Shown here in pieces: positions 1 to 8,440 of a stretch of DNA of 64,000 bases. The stretch is taken from contig NZ_JACIDR010000001.1 of NCBI RefSeq assembly GCF_014196425.1, forward strand, positions 1,116,001 through 1,180,000, read 5' to 3'. The stretch is from Hansschlegelia beijingensis (lineage in GTDB: Bacteria; Pseudomonadota; Alphaproteobacteria; Rhizobiales; Methylopilaceae). The number at the start of each line of letters is the position of its first letter. The stretch's first letter is position 1. The translations under genes and the position numbers were made by a program. The notes below the pieces were generated by a model, which ran no database searches, had not been told where the DNA came from, and was given only the letters and a program-made list of their open reading frames with translations.

Positions 1-932
1 GCGGCGGCGATGCCGGCGACGACGTCGCGACCGGCGCCACGTTCCTCCGCCAGCCGCGCGAGCGCGGCGAGGTCCACCTGGCTCCGTCCGGAGTGCAGAT
101 CGAGCGCCCCTGCGGCGAGCTTGGACATCTTTGCGAACCCGCCCGCGATGGTGAGCTTCGGCACCGGATGGCTGCGGAGGTATTTGAGAAGCCCTCCGGC
201 GAAGTCGCCCATGTCGATGATGGCGGTGTCCGGCAGGCCGTAAAGCCGCTTCAAGGCCGTCTCGGAGGTCGCCCCGACGCTCGCGCCGATATGCGGGTAG
301 CCCGCCGCCCGCGCCACGTCGACGCCGCGATGGATCGAATGAATCCAGGCGGAGCAGGAGTAAGGCACCACGACACCCGTGGTGCCGAGCACCGAAAGCC
401 CGCCCACGATGCCGAGCCGCGGGTTCCAGGTCTTGAGCGCCAGAGCCGCGCCGTCGCGGATCGAGATCTCGACCTCCGCGTCCCCTGTGGCCCCCTCGGC
501 GGCCGCCACTTCAGCGATGGCCGCGCGCATCATCTCACGCGGCATGGGATTGATCGCCGGCTCGCCGGGCGGCAGGGGCAGTCCGGGCAGGGTCACTGTC
601 CCGACCCCCTCGCCCGCGCGGAACACCACGCCGGTTCCCGGCGGAAGCAGGCGCACCCGCGACATGACCAGCGCGCCATGCGTCACGTCCGGATCGTCGC
701 CGGCGTCCTTGATGACGCCCGCTCGCGCGTAATCGACGCCCTGCTCTTCCATGGCGAGGGCGAAGGCCGGCTGCTCGCCGCGTGGAAGCGTGATCTGCAC
801 GGGGTCCGGGAAAGATCCCGTCAGCAGAGCCGTGTAGGCGGCCTTGGTCGCCGCGGTGGCGCAGGCGCCGGTCGTCCAGCCGCGGCGGAGCGGTCGGCCG
901 TCGTCCTGCGGAGCGTCGAGCGGGTCTTCCAT
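1..932 (-). CDS. cbiD: Cobalt-precorrin-5B C1-methyltransferase CbiD (3' end cut by window edge)
   Basis: CbiD transfers a methyl group from S-adenosylmethionine to C1 of the corrin ring in the anaerobic-type cobalamin pathway. Translating the minus strand from the ATG at 932 gives an open frame to the window edge (about 310 residues). Its N-terminus carries the family hallmark RRGWTTGACATAAT (residues 16-29), and GGLSVLGTTG and MGDFAGGLLKYLR follow downstream. The start lies 9 nt after the stop of the CbiG-CobJ gene, so it is the last visible gene of the cob operon. The long plus-strand open frame over the same bases is a GC-driven shadow. CbiD here implies that C1 methylation is not done by the aerobic enzyme CobF, although cobF could lie outside the window. 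Confidence 0.9.
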   Translation of the reverse strand, partial: MEDPLDAPQDDGRPLRRGWTTGACATAATKAAYTALLTGSFPDPVQITLPRGEQPAFALAMEEQGVDYARAGVIKDAGDDPDVTHGALVMSRVRLLPPGTGVVFRAGEGVGTVTLPGLPLPPGEPAINPMPREMMRAAIAEVAAAEGATGDAEVEISIRDGAALALKTWNPRLGIVGGLSVLGTTGVVVPYSCSAWIHSIHRGVDVARAAGYPHIGASVGATSETALKRLYGLPDTAIIDMGDFAGGLLKYLRSHPVPKLTIAGGFAKMSKLAAGALDLHSGRSQVDLAALARLAEERGAGRDVVAGIAA

Positions 933-941
933 CCCGGCACC

Positions 942-2624
942 CTACAGCGCCAGTGGCTCCTGCGTCTCTGACGCTGGCGCGGCCTCGTAGACGCGGGGCG
1001 TGAACATCCAGGGCCGTCCGTCGGCGCGCGCGAACACGCGGCTGCGCGACGATCCGACAAGCACGAGGGTGCGCATGTCCACGTCGTTCGGGTCGAGCGC
1101 GCCGAGCGTGATGATCGTCAGGCTCTCGCCCTCCCGCCCGACGTTGCGGGCGAGCGCCACGACGGTCTCGGGCGCGCGATGCCGCCTGAGCACGTCGAGC
1201 GCGGCCTCGAACTGCGGCTGGCGGCTGCGTGAGGTCGGATTGTAGAGGGCGAGGACGAAATCCGCGCGCGCTGCGGCTTCGAGCCTCTTCGCGATGATTT
1301 CCCAGGGCTTGAGAAGGTTCGACAACGAGATCACTGCGAAATCGTGGCCGAGCGGCGCGCCGAGCCGGGCCGCGGCGGCCTGCATGGCCGACACGCCGGG
1401 CGCCACCTCGACGGTGACGTTCGGCCAGCGCGCGGGCTCTGCGGCGAGCGCCTCCATGACGGCCGCCGCCATGCCGAAGATGCCGGCGTCGCCGGAGGAG
1501 ACGACCGCCACCTCCCGGCCCTGTCCGGCGAGCACCAGCGCGGCCCGGGCCCGCTCGATCTCCACCCGATTGTCGGAGCCATGCCGGCGCTGGCCGGGCC
1601 TCTCCGGGACCATGGCGAGATAGACCTCGTAACCGACGAGATCGCTGGCGCGGTCGAGCGCGGCCGAAGCTTCCGGCGTCAGCCAGTCGCGCTCGCCCGG
1701 CCCCAATCCGACCACCGTCACGCGGCCCAGCGCGCGCCCGAAGGCGTCCGGCGAAACCGGCTCCGCGAACCGATGAATCCGCAGCCCCGGCTCACCGTGG
1801 AGAAGTTCGCCCTGCTCGATCCGCGACGCGACGACGCGGAGCGGGATGCCCCGCTCCGCAAGCCGCTCCACGAACCTGTGGTGGATCGGAGCGCCTTCCG
1901 GGGCCGTGGCGAGCGCCAGCGCCTCCGGCGCGATCTCAAGCCTCGCAAGCGCTTCGTCGAGACGCACAAGCGTGGCTTCGTCGGGCCTGTTGAATTCGGC
2001 CAGAACGACCTTCGGCCGGTAGAGCAGTCCCTCAGCCGGCGCAGCCGTTGCGGATGCGTCGACGCGCAACAGCACCCTTCCCTCGGCGTCGAGGGGCAGG
2101 TCCGAGTCGCGAATCCAGGGGGCGCCGCCCTCCAGCCGCGCCCGCTCTCCTGCAAGGAGCCGCGCGGTCACGGACTTCGCGTCGTCGGGATTGGCGAGGA
2201 CATAGCCTTCAGGAGGCGCCTCCAGAATGACGCCGAAGCGCCGGGCGCCCGCGCCCGTGATCGCCGCCGTTCCGCCCAGCGCATTCGCGAGCGACCGGGC
2301 GAGCGCGTCTCCGCCGACGAGGCCGCCCAGCAACGGCACGACCAGTGCGCCGTCGTCGCTGACCGCCAGCACCGGCGGCTCCGCGCGCTTGTCCTGCAGC
2401 AGCGGCGCGACCAGGCGCACCAGGATGCCGGCGGCGCAGACGCCCACGATCGGGCGGCCGGCCCGGAAGAGCTCCGCGACGAGCGCGCTCGAATCCTCGA
2501 ATGTGCGGTCAACCTGGTCGACGCGGCCGGCGAGTCCGAACGTCTCGCCCGAAACAGCGTCCGCCGCGCGCCGCGCCGTCGCGACCCCGGACACATTGAA
2601 GACGATGATCGCGGGACGGCTCAC
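942..2624 (-). CDS. cobJ: CbiG-CobJ fusion: cobalt-precorrin-5A hydrolase / precorrin-3B C17-methyltransferase
   Basis: This 560-residue two-domain protein belongs to corrin-ring synthesis. Residues 1 to about 300 resemble CbiG, which opens the delta-lactone and releases acetaldehyde; the segment GVCAAGILVRLVAPLL (61-76) is typical. Residues 301-560 are a CobJ/CbiH SAM methyltransferase (ring contraction and C17 methylation), with VVGLGPG (304-310), SSGDAGIFGM and LYNPTSRSR. The start is a GTG at 2624 that overlaps the cobI stop by four bases (GTGA). An in-frame ATG further upstream would overlap cobI much more and adds non-homologous residues. The C-terminal part of the CbiG half is diverged, so that activity is less certain than CobJ. 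Confidence 0.88.
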   Translation of the reverse strand: MSRPAIIVFNVSGVATARRAADAVSGETFGLAGRVDQVDRTFEDSSALVAELFRAGRPIVGVCAAGILVRLVAPLLQDKRAEPPVLAVSDDGALVVPLLGGLVGGDALARSLANALGGTAAITGAGARRFGVILEAPPEGYVLANPDDAKSVTARLLAGERARLEGGAPWIRDSDLPLDAEGRVLLRVDASATAAPAEGLLYRPKVVLAEFNRPDEATLVRLDEALARLEIAPEALALATAPEGAPIHHRFVERLAERGIPLRVVASRIEQGELLHGEPGLRIHRFAEPVSPDAFGRALGRVTVVGLGPGERDWLTPEASAALDRASDLVGYEVYLAMVPERPGQRRHGSDNRVEIERARAALVLAGQGREVAVVSSGDAGIFGMAAAVMEALAAEPARWPNVTVEVAPGVSAMQAAAARLGAPLGHDFAVISLSNLLKPWEIIAKRLEAAARADFVLALYNPTSRSRQPQFEAALDVLRRHRAPETVVALARNVGREGESLTIITLGALDPNDVDMRTLVLVGSSRSRVFARADGRPWMFTPRVYEAAPASETQEPLAL

Positions 2625-3346
2625 GGCGTTTCGCGGCTCGGCACGACGACGATGGAGAAGTATGGCACGGAGGCCGGATCGACTTCCGCGGCCCGCATCG
2701 TGCGCTCCCCTGCTTGGCTGGCGCGCTCGACATAGAAGGCGCGATCGAGCGCCCCGGCCGCCTCGAGCGCCGCACGGACCTTTCCGAAGGTCCGCCCGAG
2801 CTTCATCACGACGGCCGCGTCGGCCGCGGCGAGCCGCCGGGTGAGCTCTTCGGGTGGCAGGGTCCCGGGAATGACCGTGACGGTGTCCTTCCGCAGGCAC
2901 AGGGGCCGTCCGAGCGCGACCGGCCCCGCCATCACCGAGGACACGCCGGGCGTGACGGTCGTCTCGTAACGGTCGTTCAGCCGCGCATGCCAGTAGATGA
3001 AGGAGCCATAGAAGAACGGGTCGCCCTCACAGAGCACGCAGACGTTGCGGCCGGCGTCGAGCAGCGAGGCGATCTCATCCGCGCTGCGGTCATAGAACGC
3101 GCGCATGACCTCAGGATACGAGGGCAGGTCCGCCTCGGGGCTCGCCGTTATCGGATAGACGAGAGGCAGGAGCTGCTGATCCGGCCGCAGATGCGGCCGC
3201 GCCGCCGACAGAGCGACGCCGTCACCGCGCTTCGCCACCGGATAGGCGATGACGTCCGCTTCCTGGATCAGCCGAAGCGCCTTGAGGGTCAGGAGTTCCG
3301 GATCGCCCGGGCCGACGCCGACGCCGGAAAGCCTGCCGGGCGTCAT
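2621..3346 (-). CDS. cobI: Precorrin-2 C20-methyltransferase
   Basis: CobI methylates C20 of precorrin-2 using S-adenosylmethionine and so commits the tetrapyrrole to corrin rather than siroheme. The 241-residue product has the methyltransferase loop GVGPGDPELLTLKA near the N-terminus, CEGDPFFYGSF around residues 108-118, and TPGVSSVMAGP. This is the usual length for the family. The ATG overlaps the cobH stop in an ATGA junction and the stop overlaps the next GTG start, so the three genes are translationally coupled. Confidence 0.95.
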   Translation of the reverse strand: MTPGRLSGVGVGPGDPELLTLKALRLIQEADVIAYPVAKRGDGVALSAARPHLRPDQQLLPLVYPITASPEADLPSYPEVMRAFYDRSADEIASLLDAGRNVCVLCEGDPFFYGSFIYWHARLNDRYETTVTPGVSSVMAGPVALGRPLCLRKDTVTVIPGTLPPEELTRRLAAADAAVVMKLGRTFGKVRAALEAAGALDRAFYVERASQAGERTMRAAEVDPASVPYFSIVVVPSRETP

Positions 3347-3966
3347 TCGCGGGGATCCGCCAGCGCGTTGAGGGCTGCGACGGTCATCGCGCTGCCGCCG
3401 CGCCGGCCGAGCAGCGTGATGAACGGCGCGCCGCGCGGGTTCCGCGCCAACTCGTCCTTCGACTCCGCCGCCCCGATGAAGCCGACCGGAAGGCCGACGA
3501 TCGCCGCGGGCTTTGGCCAGCCCTCGTCCAGTCGGCCGAGCAGGTGGAACAGCGTCGTGGGAGCGTTGCCGACGGCGACGACCGCGCCCTCGATCCGGTC
3601 GCGCCAGAGTTCGACCGCCGCGGCGGACCGTGTCGTGCCGAGCTCCGTGGCAAGGCGCGGAGTGGCGGGATCGTCGAGGAGACAGATGACCTGATTGTCC
3701 GCCGGAAGCCGCGACCGGGTGACGCCGGACGCCACCATCTTGGCGTCGCAGAGGATCGGCGCGCCGCGTTGAAGAGCCCCGCGCGCAGCGTCCACGACCG
3801 TCGCGTCGAAGCGGATGTCGGCGGGCAGGTCCGTCATGCCGCAGGCATGAATCATGCGGACCACGACGCCTGCGACGTCCTCCGGGAGGCCGGAGAGGTC
3901 GCTCTCCGCCCGGATCGTCGCGAAAGAGCGGCGATAGATTTCGGCCCCGTCCCTGATGTAGTCCAT
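3343..3966 (-). CDS. cobH: Precorrin-8X methylmutase
   Basis: CobH moves the methyl group from C11 to C12 of precorrin-8X to form hydrogenobyrinate. From the ATG at 3966 the product is 207 residues starting MDYIRDGAEIYRRSF, the normal family N-terminus. The frame is open 20 codons further upstream but that part has no family character. The conserved histidine that protonates the ring is seen in MIHACGM (His40), followed by CDAKMVASGV and GNAPTTLFHL. The gene lies 75 nt after cobG and overlaps cobI by four bases. Confidence 0.95.
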   Translation of the reverse strand: MDYIRDGAEIYRRSFATIRAESDLSGLPEDVAGVVVRMIHACGMTDLPADIRFDATVVDAARGALQRGAPILCDAKMVASGVTRSRLPADNQVICLLDDPATPRLATELGTTRSAAAVELWRDRIEGAVVAVGNAPTTLFHLLGRLDEGWPKPAAIVGLPVGFIGAAESKDELARNPRGAPFITLLGRRGGSAMTVAALNALADPRE

Positions 3967-4041
3967 CGCGCCCGCTTCAATTTCGCGACAGCCTTGTGAC
4001 GGGACCCCCGCCGCATGGCAAGGCATTCCTTGGCGAACCGC

Positions 4042-5295
4042 CTAGCGGCCTCTGTGCGCGAGAAGCTCGAAAACGTCTCGCGCACTGACTGCGCCGCGGC
4101 GGTCGACGGGTTCCCCCGGCGCGCGGGGAGACGCGGCTCGATGCGCGCTCCAGCCCGGAGACTCTTCGGCGCCCAGCAGGAGCAGATCGGCCGTCGCGGC
4201 GCCTGCGCAGCCCCTTGGGCAACCGGAAAGATGCACCCGGACGGCAGCCGGCGGCAGCCGCCACGGCTCCGCCGCCGCCAACTCCAGGACCTCGCGGCCG
4301 AGTTCCTTGGCCGGCTCGCGCGCCCGGCTGCAACCGCCCGAGCCGGCGCAGGCGACGACCGTCAGACGTTCGGCGACGCCGAGCGGCGTGAAGCCGCGGC
4401 CGACGGATTGAGCGAGCCTCGCCTCGGCCACGGCATGGGACATGCCGAAGATGACGACAGCGGACCACGGCGCCAGCGCCAGCCAGCCCTCCCCGTCCAG
4501 CGCCGTCACGTCGGCGAGCCATTCGAGCATGGCTACGTCGAGCCTGCCGACCGGGACCGGGAGGCTGAGCGCGACCCGTTCCGAGCCGCGCTGGGGGACC
4601 AGACCAAGCCGCGGCGTGAGCTCCCGCGTGGCCAACGGCTCCGGCGCCTGCCGAACGCCGGGGACGGCCTGCAACGCGGACGTCAAAATCCTCGGATCGA
4701 GGTCGTGCGTCCGGGTTTGCGGCCCGGCAGCGGCGGCGGTCTGCGCGATTGCGAGCAGCGCGGCCACGCAAGACTGATCGTCCGCCGCTTCGACGAGCAC
4801 GTCCCCCGCGGCGATGATCATCGTCCCCTGAGCCGCGGCCCGGCAGGACACGTCTGACGAGATCGCCGCGACGGCTGACCGGCCGCCCCCGTCGAGAACG
4901 AAGGAGAACTTGGGCGAGAGCGCGCCGATCCAGGACGCGGATCTGAGCCCTTCGTCGAGCGACGCCGTGATCGGTCGCATGTCGCGAACCTCCTCGGGAT
5001 CAAGGCCCGAGAAGGGATCGAGGAGGATGTTGCGCCGCCGATCGGCAGGCCCCTCCACGAACAGATCTGCGGCGGAGAGCCTGGCGGCGAGAGCCGGGCC
5101 GGCTCCTTCGGGCATCCCGCGAATCTGGAGATTGGCGCGGCTGGTGAGATCAATGACCCCGGAGCCGAGCGTCGCCGCGGCTCCCGCCGTCGCGCGCGCC
5201 TGGGCCGCGCTGAGCCGCCCGCCGGGCGCCCGAATCCGTGCGAGCGCGCCGTCGGCCATCGCTGCGAGGTGAAGCACGCCCGGACAATCGGCCAT
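4042..5295 (-). CDS. cobG: Precorrin-3B synthase CobG (oxygen-dependent)
   Basis: CobG is the monooxygenase that converts precorrin-3A to precorrin-3B with molecular oxygen. It is related to sulfite/nitrite reductases. The 417-residue product has the nitrite-reductase-like half motif DLTSRANLQIRGM and the iron-sulfur ligand pattern C316-x5-C322 (CAGSGGC) and C359-x3-C363 (CPRGC). The ATG at 5295 (MADCPGVLHL) fits the family N-terminus; the much longer open frame upstream is ignored. It is the first gene of the minus-strand cob operon. I looked for a B12 riboswitch in the roughly 150 nt upstream and saw none. Confidence 0.88.
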   Translation of the reverse strand: MADCPGVLHLAAMADGALARIRAPGGRLSAAQARATAGAAATLGSGVIDLTSRANLQIRGMPEGAGPALAARLSAADLFVEGPADRRRNILLDPFSGLDPEEVRDMRPITASLDEGLRSASWIGALSPKFSFVLDGGGRSAVAAISSDVSCRAAAQGTMIIAAGDVLVEAADDQSCVAALLAIAQTAAAAGPQTRTHDLDPRILTSALQAVPGVRQAPEPLATRELTPRLGLVPQRGSERVALSLPVPVGRLDVAMLEWLADVTALDGEGWLALAPWSAVVIFGMSHAVAEARLAQSVGRGFTPLGVAERLTVVACAGSGGCSRAREPAKELGREVLELAAAEPWRLPPAAVRVHLSGCPRGCAGAATADLLLLGAEESPGWSAHRAASPRAPGEPVDRRGAVSARDVFELLAHRGR

Positions 5296-5448
5296 GGTCC
5301 TTCCTCGCGGCTTCCACCCGCCGAAGCAAGCGCCGGCTTGATCCTTCGTGAGCGGCGGAATGTGCCGCGCTGCGGAACCCCCTCTTGGCGGGCACGTTGT
5401 ACAAGCGATCGGCGGGTTTTCCGCCACGAACCTTTGCGAGGATCGATC

Positions 5449-5838
5449 ATGGTGGACAGGAAGATGAGCCCGAGCGCGATGAGCCACGACGCCAGCTCTC
5501 AGCTGTCCGAGCTCAGAGCGACCGTTTCTGATCTTGCCGAGCGGGTGGGCGAGCTCAGCGCCGAGCGCGCCAGGGCGGCCCGGAACCGGGCCCGCTCGAT
5601 GGCCCGCTCGGTCAGCGACTCCGCCAGCACCGTCTATGACGAGGGCGTGGACGCCCTCCACGCCGCGGGCGACAGCGCGCTGTACTATGGGCGGCGCGCC
5701 GGAACGGCGGTCCGAAACAATCCGGGCTTGTCCCTGCTTGGTCTTGCGGTCGGCGTCGGGGTCATCGCGGCGATCTGCTACGCGATGCAGGAGGACGACC
5801 GGCGCTGGTACGAGCGTCGACGCGGCGGCTGGTTCTGA
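5449..5838 (+). CDS. DUF883/ElaB-YqjD-like small membrane protein
   Basis: The 129-residue protein has an alpha-helical, charged N-terminal two thirds (heptad-like SELRATVSDLAERVGEL) followed by RNNPGLSLLGLAVGVGVIAA, a single membrane segment near the C-terminus, and an Arg/Trp-rich tail. This is the layout of DUF883 proteins, whose enterobacterial members are inner-membrane, ribosome-associated, stationary-phase proteins; that function is only a family analogy here. The ATG at 5449 has GAGG seven bases upstream. It is divergent from cobG and ends at a strong bidirectional terminator. Confidence 0.75.
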   Translation: MVDRKMSPSAMSHDASSQLSELRATVSDLAERVGELSAERARAARNRARSMARSVSDSASTVYDEGVDALHAAGDSALYYGRRAGTAVRNNPGLSLLGLAVGVGVIAAICYAMQEDDRRWYERRRGGWF

Positions 5839-5863
5839 GTCGTCCGCTCCCACGAGTTCTGAA

Positions 5864-5893
5864 AAAGGGCGGCGCCGCATGGCGCCGCCCTTT
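5864..5893. terminator. Bidirectional intrinsic terminator
   Basis: A perfect 13-base inverted repeat (5864-5876 and 5881-5893) with a GCAT loop has a GC-rich core flanked by A on the left and T on the right, so it can work for both strands. It sits between the convergent DUF883-like gene and the Bug receptor gene. Confidence 0.85.
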
Positions 5894-5898
5894 CTGCG

Positions 5899-6879
5899 TC
5901 AGTCGATCTGCGCGCCGGACTCCTTCACGATCGGCGCCCATTTCGCGAGTTCCTTCTGGACGTGCTCGCCCAGCGCCTCGGGGGTGGAGCCGACCACGGT
6001 CGCGCTGAAGTCGGCGAGCTTCGCCTTCACGGTCGGGTCGGCGACCGCCTGATTGGCGGCTGCGTTGAGGGCGTCGATGACCTCCTTCGGCGTGCCGGCC
6101 GGCGCGAACAGAGCGTTCCACGTGTAGGTGTCGTAGCCCGCGAGGCCACCCTCGGCGATCGTCGGCACGTCTGGGAACGACGGGGCGCGGGTGGCGGTGG
6201 TCACGCCGAGCGCGCGCAGCCGGCCGGACTTGATGTGCTCCGTCGAGGACGGAAGGTTGTCGAACATGATCGGCACCTGGCCGGCGATCACGTCGACCAG
6301 CGCCGGACCTGCGCCCTTGTAGGGAATGTGGATCATGTCCACCTCGCCGATCTTCTTGAACAGTTCGCCCGAGAGATGCAGCGGAGTCCCGTTGCCGGAG
6401 GACGCGTAAGCGTACTTGCCGGGCTCCTTCTTGAGCATCTCGACCAGCTCGGGGACCGACTTCGCCGGGAAGTTCGGATTGACGACCAGAACGTTCGGCA
6501 CGATGGCGAGCAGCGAGATCGGCGCGAAATCTTTCGCGGCGTCATAGGGCATGCGCTTGTAGAGCGCGGGATTGAGCGCGTGGGTCGCGACGGTCCCCAT
6601 CAGGATCGTGTAGCCGTCCGGATCCGCCTTCGCGACGGCCGCCGCGCCCAGATTGCCGCCTGCGCCCCCGCGGTTCTCGACCAGGACCTGTTGCTTCAGC
6701 GTCTCGCCCATCTTGGCGGCGACGAGGCGCGCCACGAGGTCCGTCGAGCCGCCCGGGGCGAAGGGCACGATCATCGTGATCGGCCGCGTCGGGAAGTCGG
6801 CGGCGGAGGCTTGGGACGCGCCCGCAAGCAGCGCAGCGGCCCCAAGCGCGCGCAACGCGCGCGTCATAACTCTCATCAT
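5899..6879 (-). CDS. Bug/TctC-family tripartite tricarboxylate transporter substrate-binding protein
   Basis: This 326-residue periplasmic solute receptor has a signal peptide (RALGAAALLAGASQASA, cleavage before ADFPTRPI). The Bug-fold markers follow: ITMIVPFAPGGSTDLVAR, ENRGGAGGNLGA and HIPYKGAGPALVDVIAGQ. Such proteins bind carboxylates and small organic acids and usually feed TctAB membrane subunits. No tctA or tctB lies beside it, so it is an orphan receptor in this window and its ligand cannot be read from sequence. A strong ribosome site (AAGGAGG) lies 9 bases before the first ATG. Confidence 0.92.
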   Translation of the reverse strand: MMRVMTRALRALGAAALLAGASQASAADFPTRPITMIVPFAPGGSTDLVARLVAAKMGETLKQQVLVENRGGAGGNLGAAAVAKADPDGYTILMGTVATHALNPALYKRMPYDAAKDFAPISLLAIVPNVLVVNPNFPAKSVPELVEMLKKEPGKYAYASSGNGTPLHLSGELFKKIGEVDMIHIPYKGAGPALVDVIAGQVPIMFDNLPSSTEHIKSGRLRALGVTTATRAPSFPDVPTIAEGGLAGYDTYTWNALFAPAGTPKEVIDALNAAANQAVADPTVKAKLADFSATVVGSTPEALGEHVQKELAKWAPIVKESGAQID

Positions 6880-6962
6880 CGGAACATTCCTCCTTCACGC
6901 GCCGCCCTTTGCGGGCGGTCTCCGGCTTCCGGCGGCGGGCGCCGGCGTAAAATCTGGCATGC

Positions 6963-6992
6963 CGCGCGCCGCCGGTCGACGGGCGGCGCGCG
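6963..6992 (-). terminator. GC-rich hairpin after the lytic transglycosylase gene
   Basis: An 11-bp perfect stem (6963-6973 with 6982-6992) with an 8-nt loop lies just downstream of the transglycosylase stop on the minus strand. There is no clear U-tract immediately after it, so it could be a weak terminator or an RNA-stabilising hairpin. Confidence 0.4.
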
Positions 6993-7001
6993 AAGAAGAG
7001 G

Positions 7002-8240
7002 CTAACGGCCGATCGCCCTGACGTCGCCGGCGTCGGGGAAACAGGTCGGCGCCCTGCCCTGGCCCGCCTGCCAGCGGCCGACGGCCACGCGGGTCCTGAA
7101 GCCGATGAGTCCGTCGGCGGTCCCGACGTCATGCCCTCGCGCCTCCAGCCGCCGCTGCATCGCGGCTATTTCGGCACGTCCCACTCCCTTGGGCGTGGTC
7201 CACTTGCCCTGGATCGGGGCTCCGCCCTTCAGCCGATCCGCCAGATGGCCGACGAACAGCGCGTAGAGGTCGGACTCGTTGTATTCCTTGAGGACATAGA
7301 AGTTCTTCGAGACGAGGAAGGCCGGGCCCGTGCGGCCCGCCGGCGTCATCAGGTGCAGCGTCGCATCCGGGGCTCCCGGGAGCGCGCCGTCCTTCGCCCG
7401 CGCCCCCAGCTTCGTCCATTCCGCTACGGTCTTGCCCTGGTCCGGTCCCTCGAGGGTGCAGGGAACGGACTCCGGCAGGTCGACCTCCGCCCCCCAGCGC
7501 CGACCCGGCGCCCAGCCGTGGCGCCGGAGATAATTCGCGATCGAGCCAAGGCTGTCCGGAACCGACTTCCAGATGTCCCTTGCCCCGTCGCCATCCATGT
7601 CGACGGCGTTGTCCAGGTATTTCGACGGCAGAAACTGAGGCTGGCCCATCGCGCCAGCCCAGGAGCTCTTCATCTCCTCGAGCGGGATGTGATCGCCCTC
7701 CAGGATCTTCAGCGCGGCGATCAGCTCGGGAAAGAACTGTTCCTTGCGAGCGCCCATGAAGGCCTCGGTCGCGAGCGCGCGGATCGCGACGTTCGGGATC
7801 TTGGCGCGTCCGAAGCGCGATTCCCGCGCCCATATCGCCACGACGATCTCGCGGGGCACGCCAAAGCGGCGCTCCACGGCGTCCAGCGTCTTGCTCCATC
7901 GCTTGAGCTCGACGCGCCCTTCGGCCGAAAGCGCCGCGAAGTTCGGCTCGGCCACGTACCGACCAGGATCGGCGAATTCAGGCTGGCGCTGAGGAGCGCT
8001 GTGCGGGGGCGCGCCGGGGGGCGCCAAATCGGGCAGACTCCAATCCAGCGTGAGGCCTCTTATCGCCCGATCGAACGTGTTCGCTGACACGCCGACCTTC
8101 AGCGCGGCGGGTCTCACCGTCGCACCGAGCCAGGACTGAAACTCAGCCTCCACCTGCGCGCGACCCGGGGGCGCTGCGTGGGCATATGCAGACGCAAGGC
8201 CCGCACAGGCGAGCGCAAGCCAGAACCACCTCCACAGCAT
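7002..8240 (-). CDS. MltB-type lytic murein transglycosylase with C-terminal peptidoglycan-binding domain
   Basis: The enzyme cleaves the MurNAc-GlcNAc bond of peptidoglycan with formation of 1,6-anhydro-MurNAc. It has a signal peptide ending AYAHA (residues 1-22) and no convincing lipobox, so it is probably periplasmic and soluble. The SLT-2 catalytic domain has the catalytic Glu140 in IWARESRFG and then AGAMGQPQFLPSKYL. The tail (AEIAAMQRRLEARGHDVG...DGLIGFRTRVAVGRWQ) is a PG-binding-1 domain. I use the ATG at 8240; two codons upstream is a TTG with no better ribosome site. Length (412 aa) is normal. Confidence 0.92.
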   Translation of the reverse strand: MLWRWFWLALACAGLASAYAHAAPPGRAQVEAEFQSWLGATVRPAALKVGVSANTFDRAIRGLTLDWSLPDLAPPGAPPHSAPQRQPEFADPGRYVAEPNFAALSAEGRVELKRWSKTLDAVERRFGVPREIVVAIWARESRFGRAKIPNVAIRALATEAFMGARKEQFFPELIAALKILEGDHIPLEEMKSSWAGAMGQPQFLPSKYLDNAVDMDGDGARDIWKSVPDSLGSIANYLRRHGWAPGRRWGAEVDLPESVPCTLEGPDQGKTVAEWTKLGARAKDGALPGAPDATLHLMTPAGRTGPAFLVSKNFYVLKEYNESDLYALFVGHLADRLKGGAPIQGKWTTPKGVGRAEIAAMQRRLEARGHDVGTADGLIGFRTRVAVGRWQAGQGRAPTCFPDAGDVRAIGR

Positions 8241-8424
8241 CGTCAAAGCGAACTGCCAATTTCGGGGGCGCCGGGGGAGCGGATTTGCATGATCATTCCT
8301 CGATGACGAGAGGAACAGTTCCGATGACGGCTGCGTTCTGACAGCGCGTCTTCGGGGTGTCCGGAGAAGCGTCGGTCTTCGTCATCCTGCTCTTCTGAGT
8401 AGCTGCCGAATCGCCGAGCTGGCC

Positions 8425-8440
8425 TTAAGCTCTCATTAAC
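8425..8440 (+). promoter_or_regulatory. Perfect CtrA box (TTAA-N7-TTAAC)
   Basis: TTAA at 8425-8428 and TTAAC at 8436-8440 are separated by exactly 7 bases, the consensus full site for the alphaproteobacterial cell-cycle regulator CtrA. A GANTC site (GAATC, 8408-8412) lies 12 bases upstream. The box is about 50 nt before the small ORF at 8489 and 185 nt before the divergent lytic transglycosylase gene. Confidence 0.65.

Noticed and set aside
93-971. A 292-residue plus-strand open frame at the left edge
   Set aside because: The minus strand over the same bases encodes CbiD with clear motifs.
5296-5448. Possible cobalamin riboswitch upstream of cobG
   Set aside because: The gap is short and I could not find the B12-box core or the surrounding helices.
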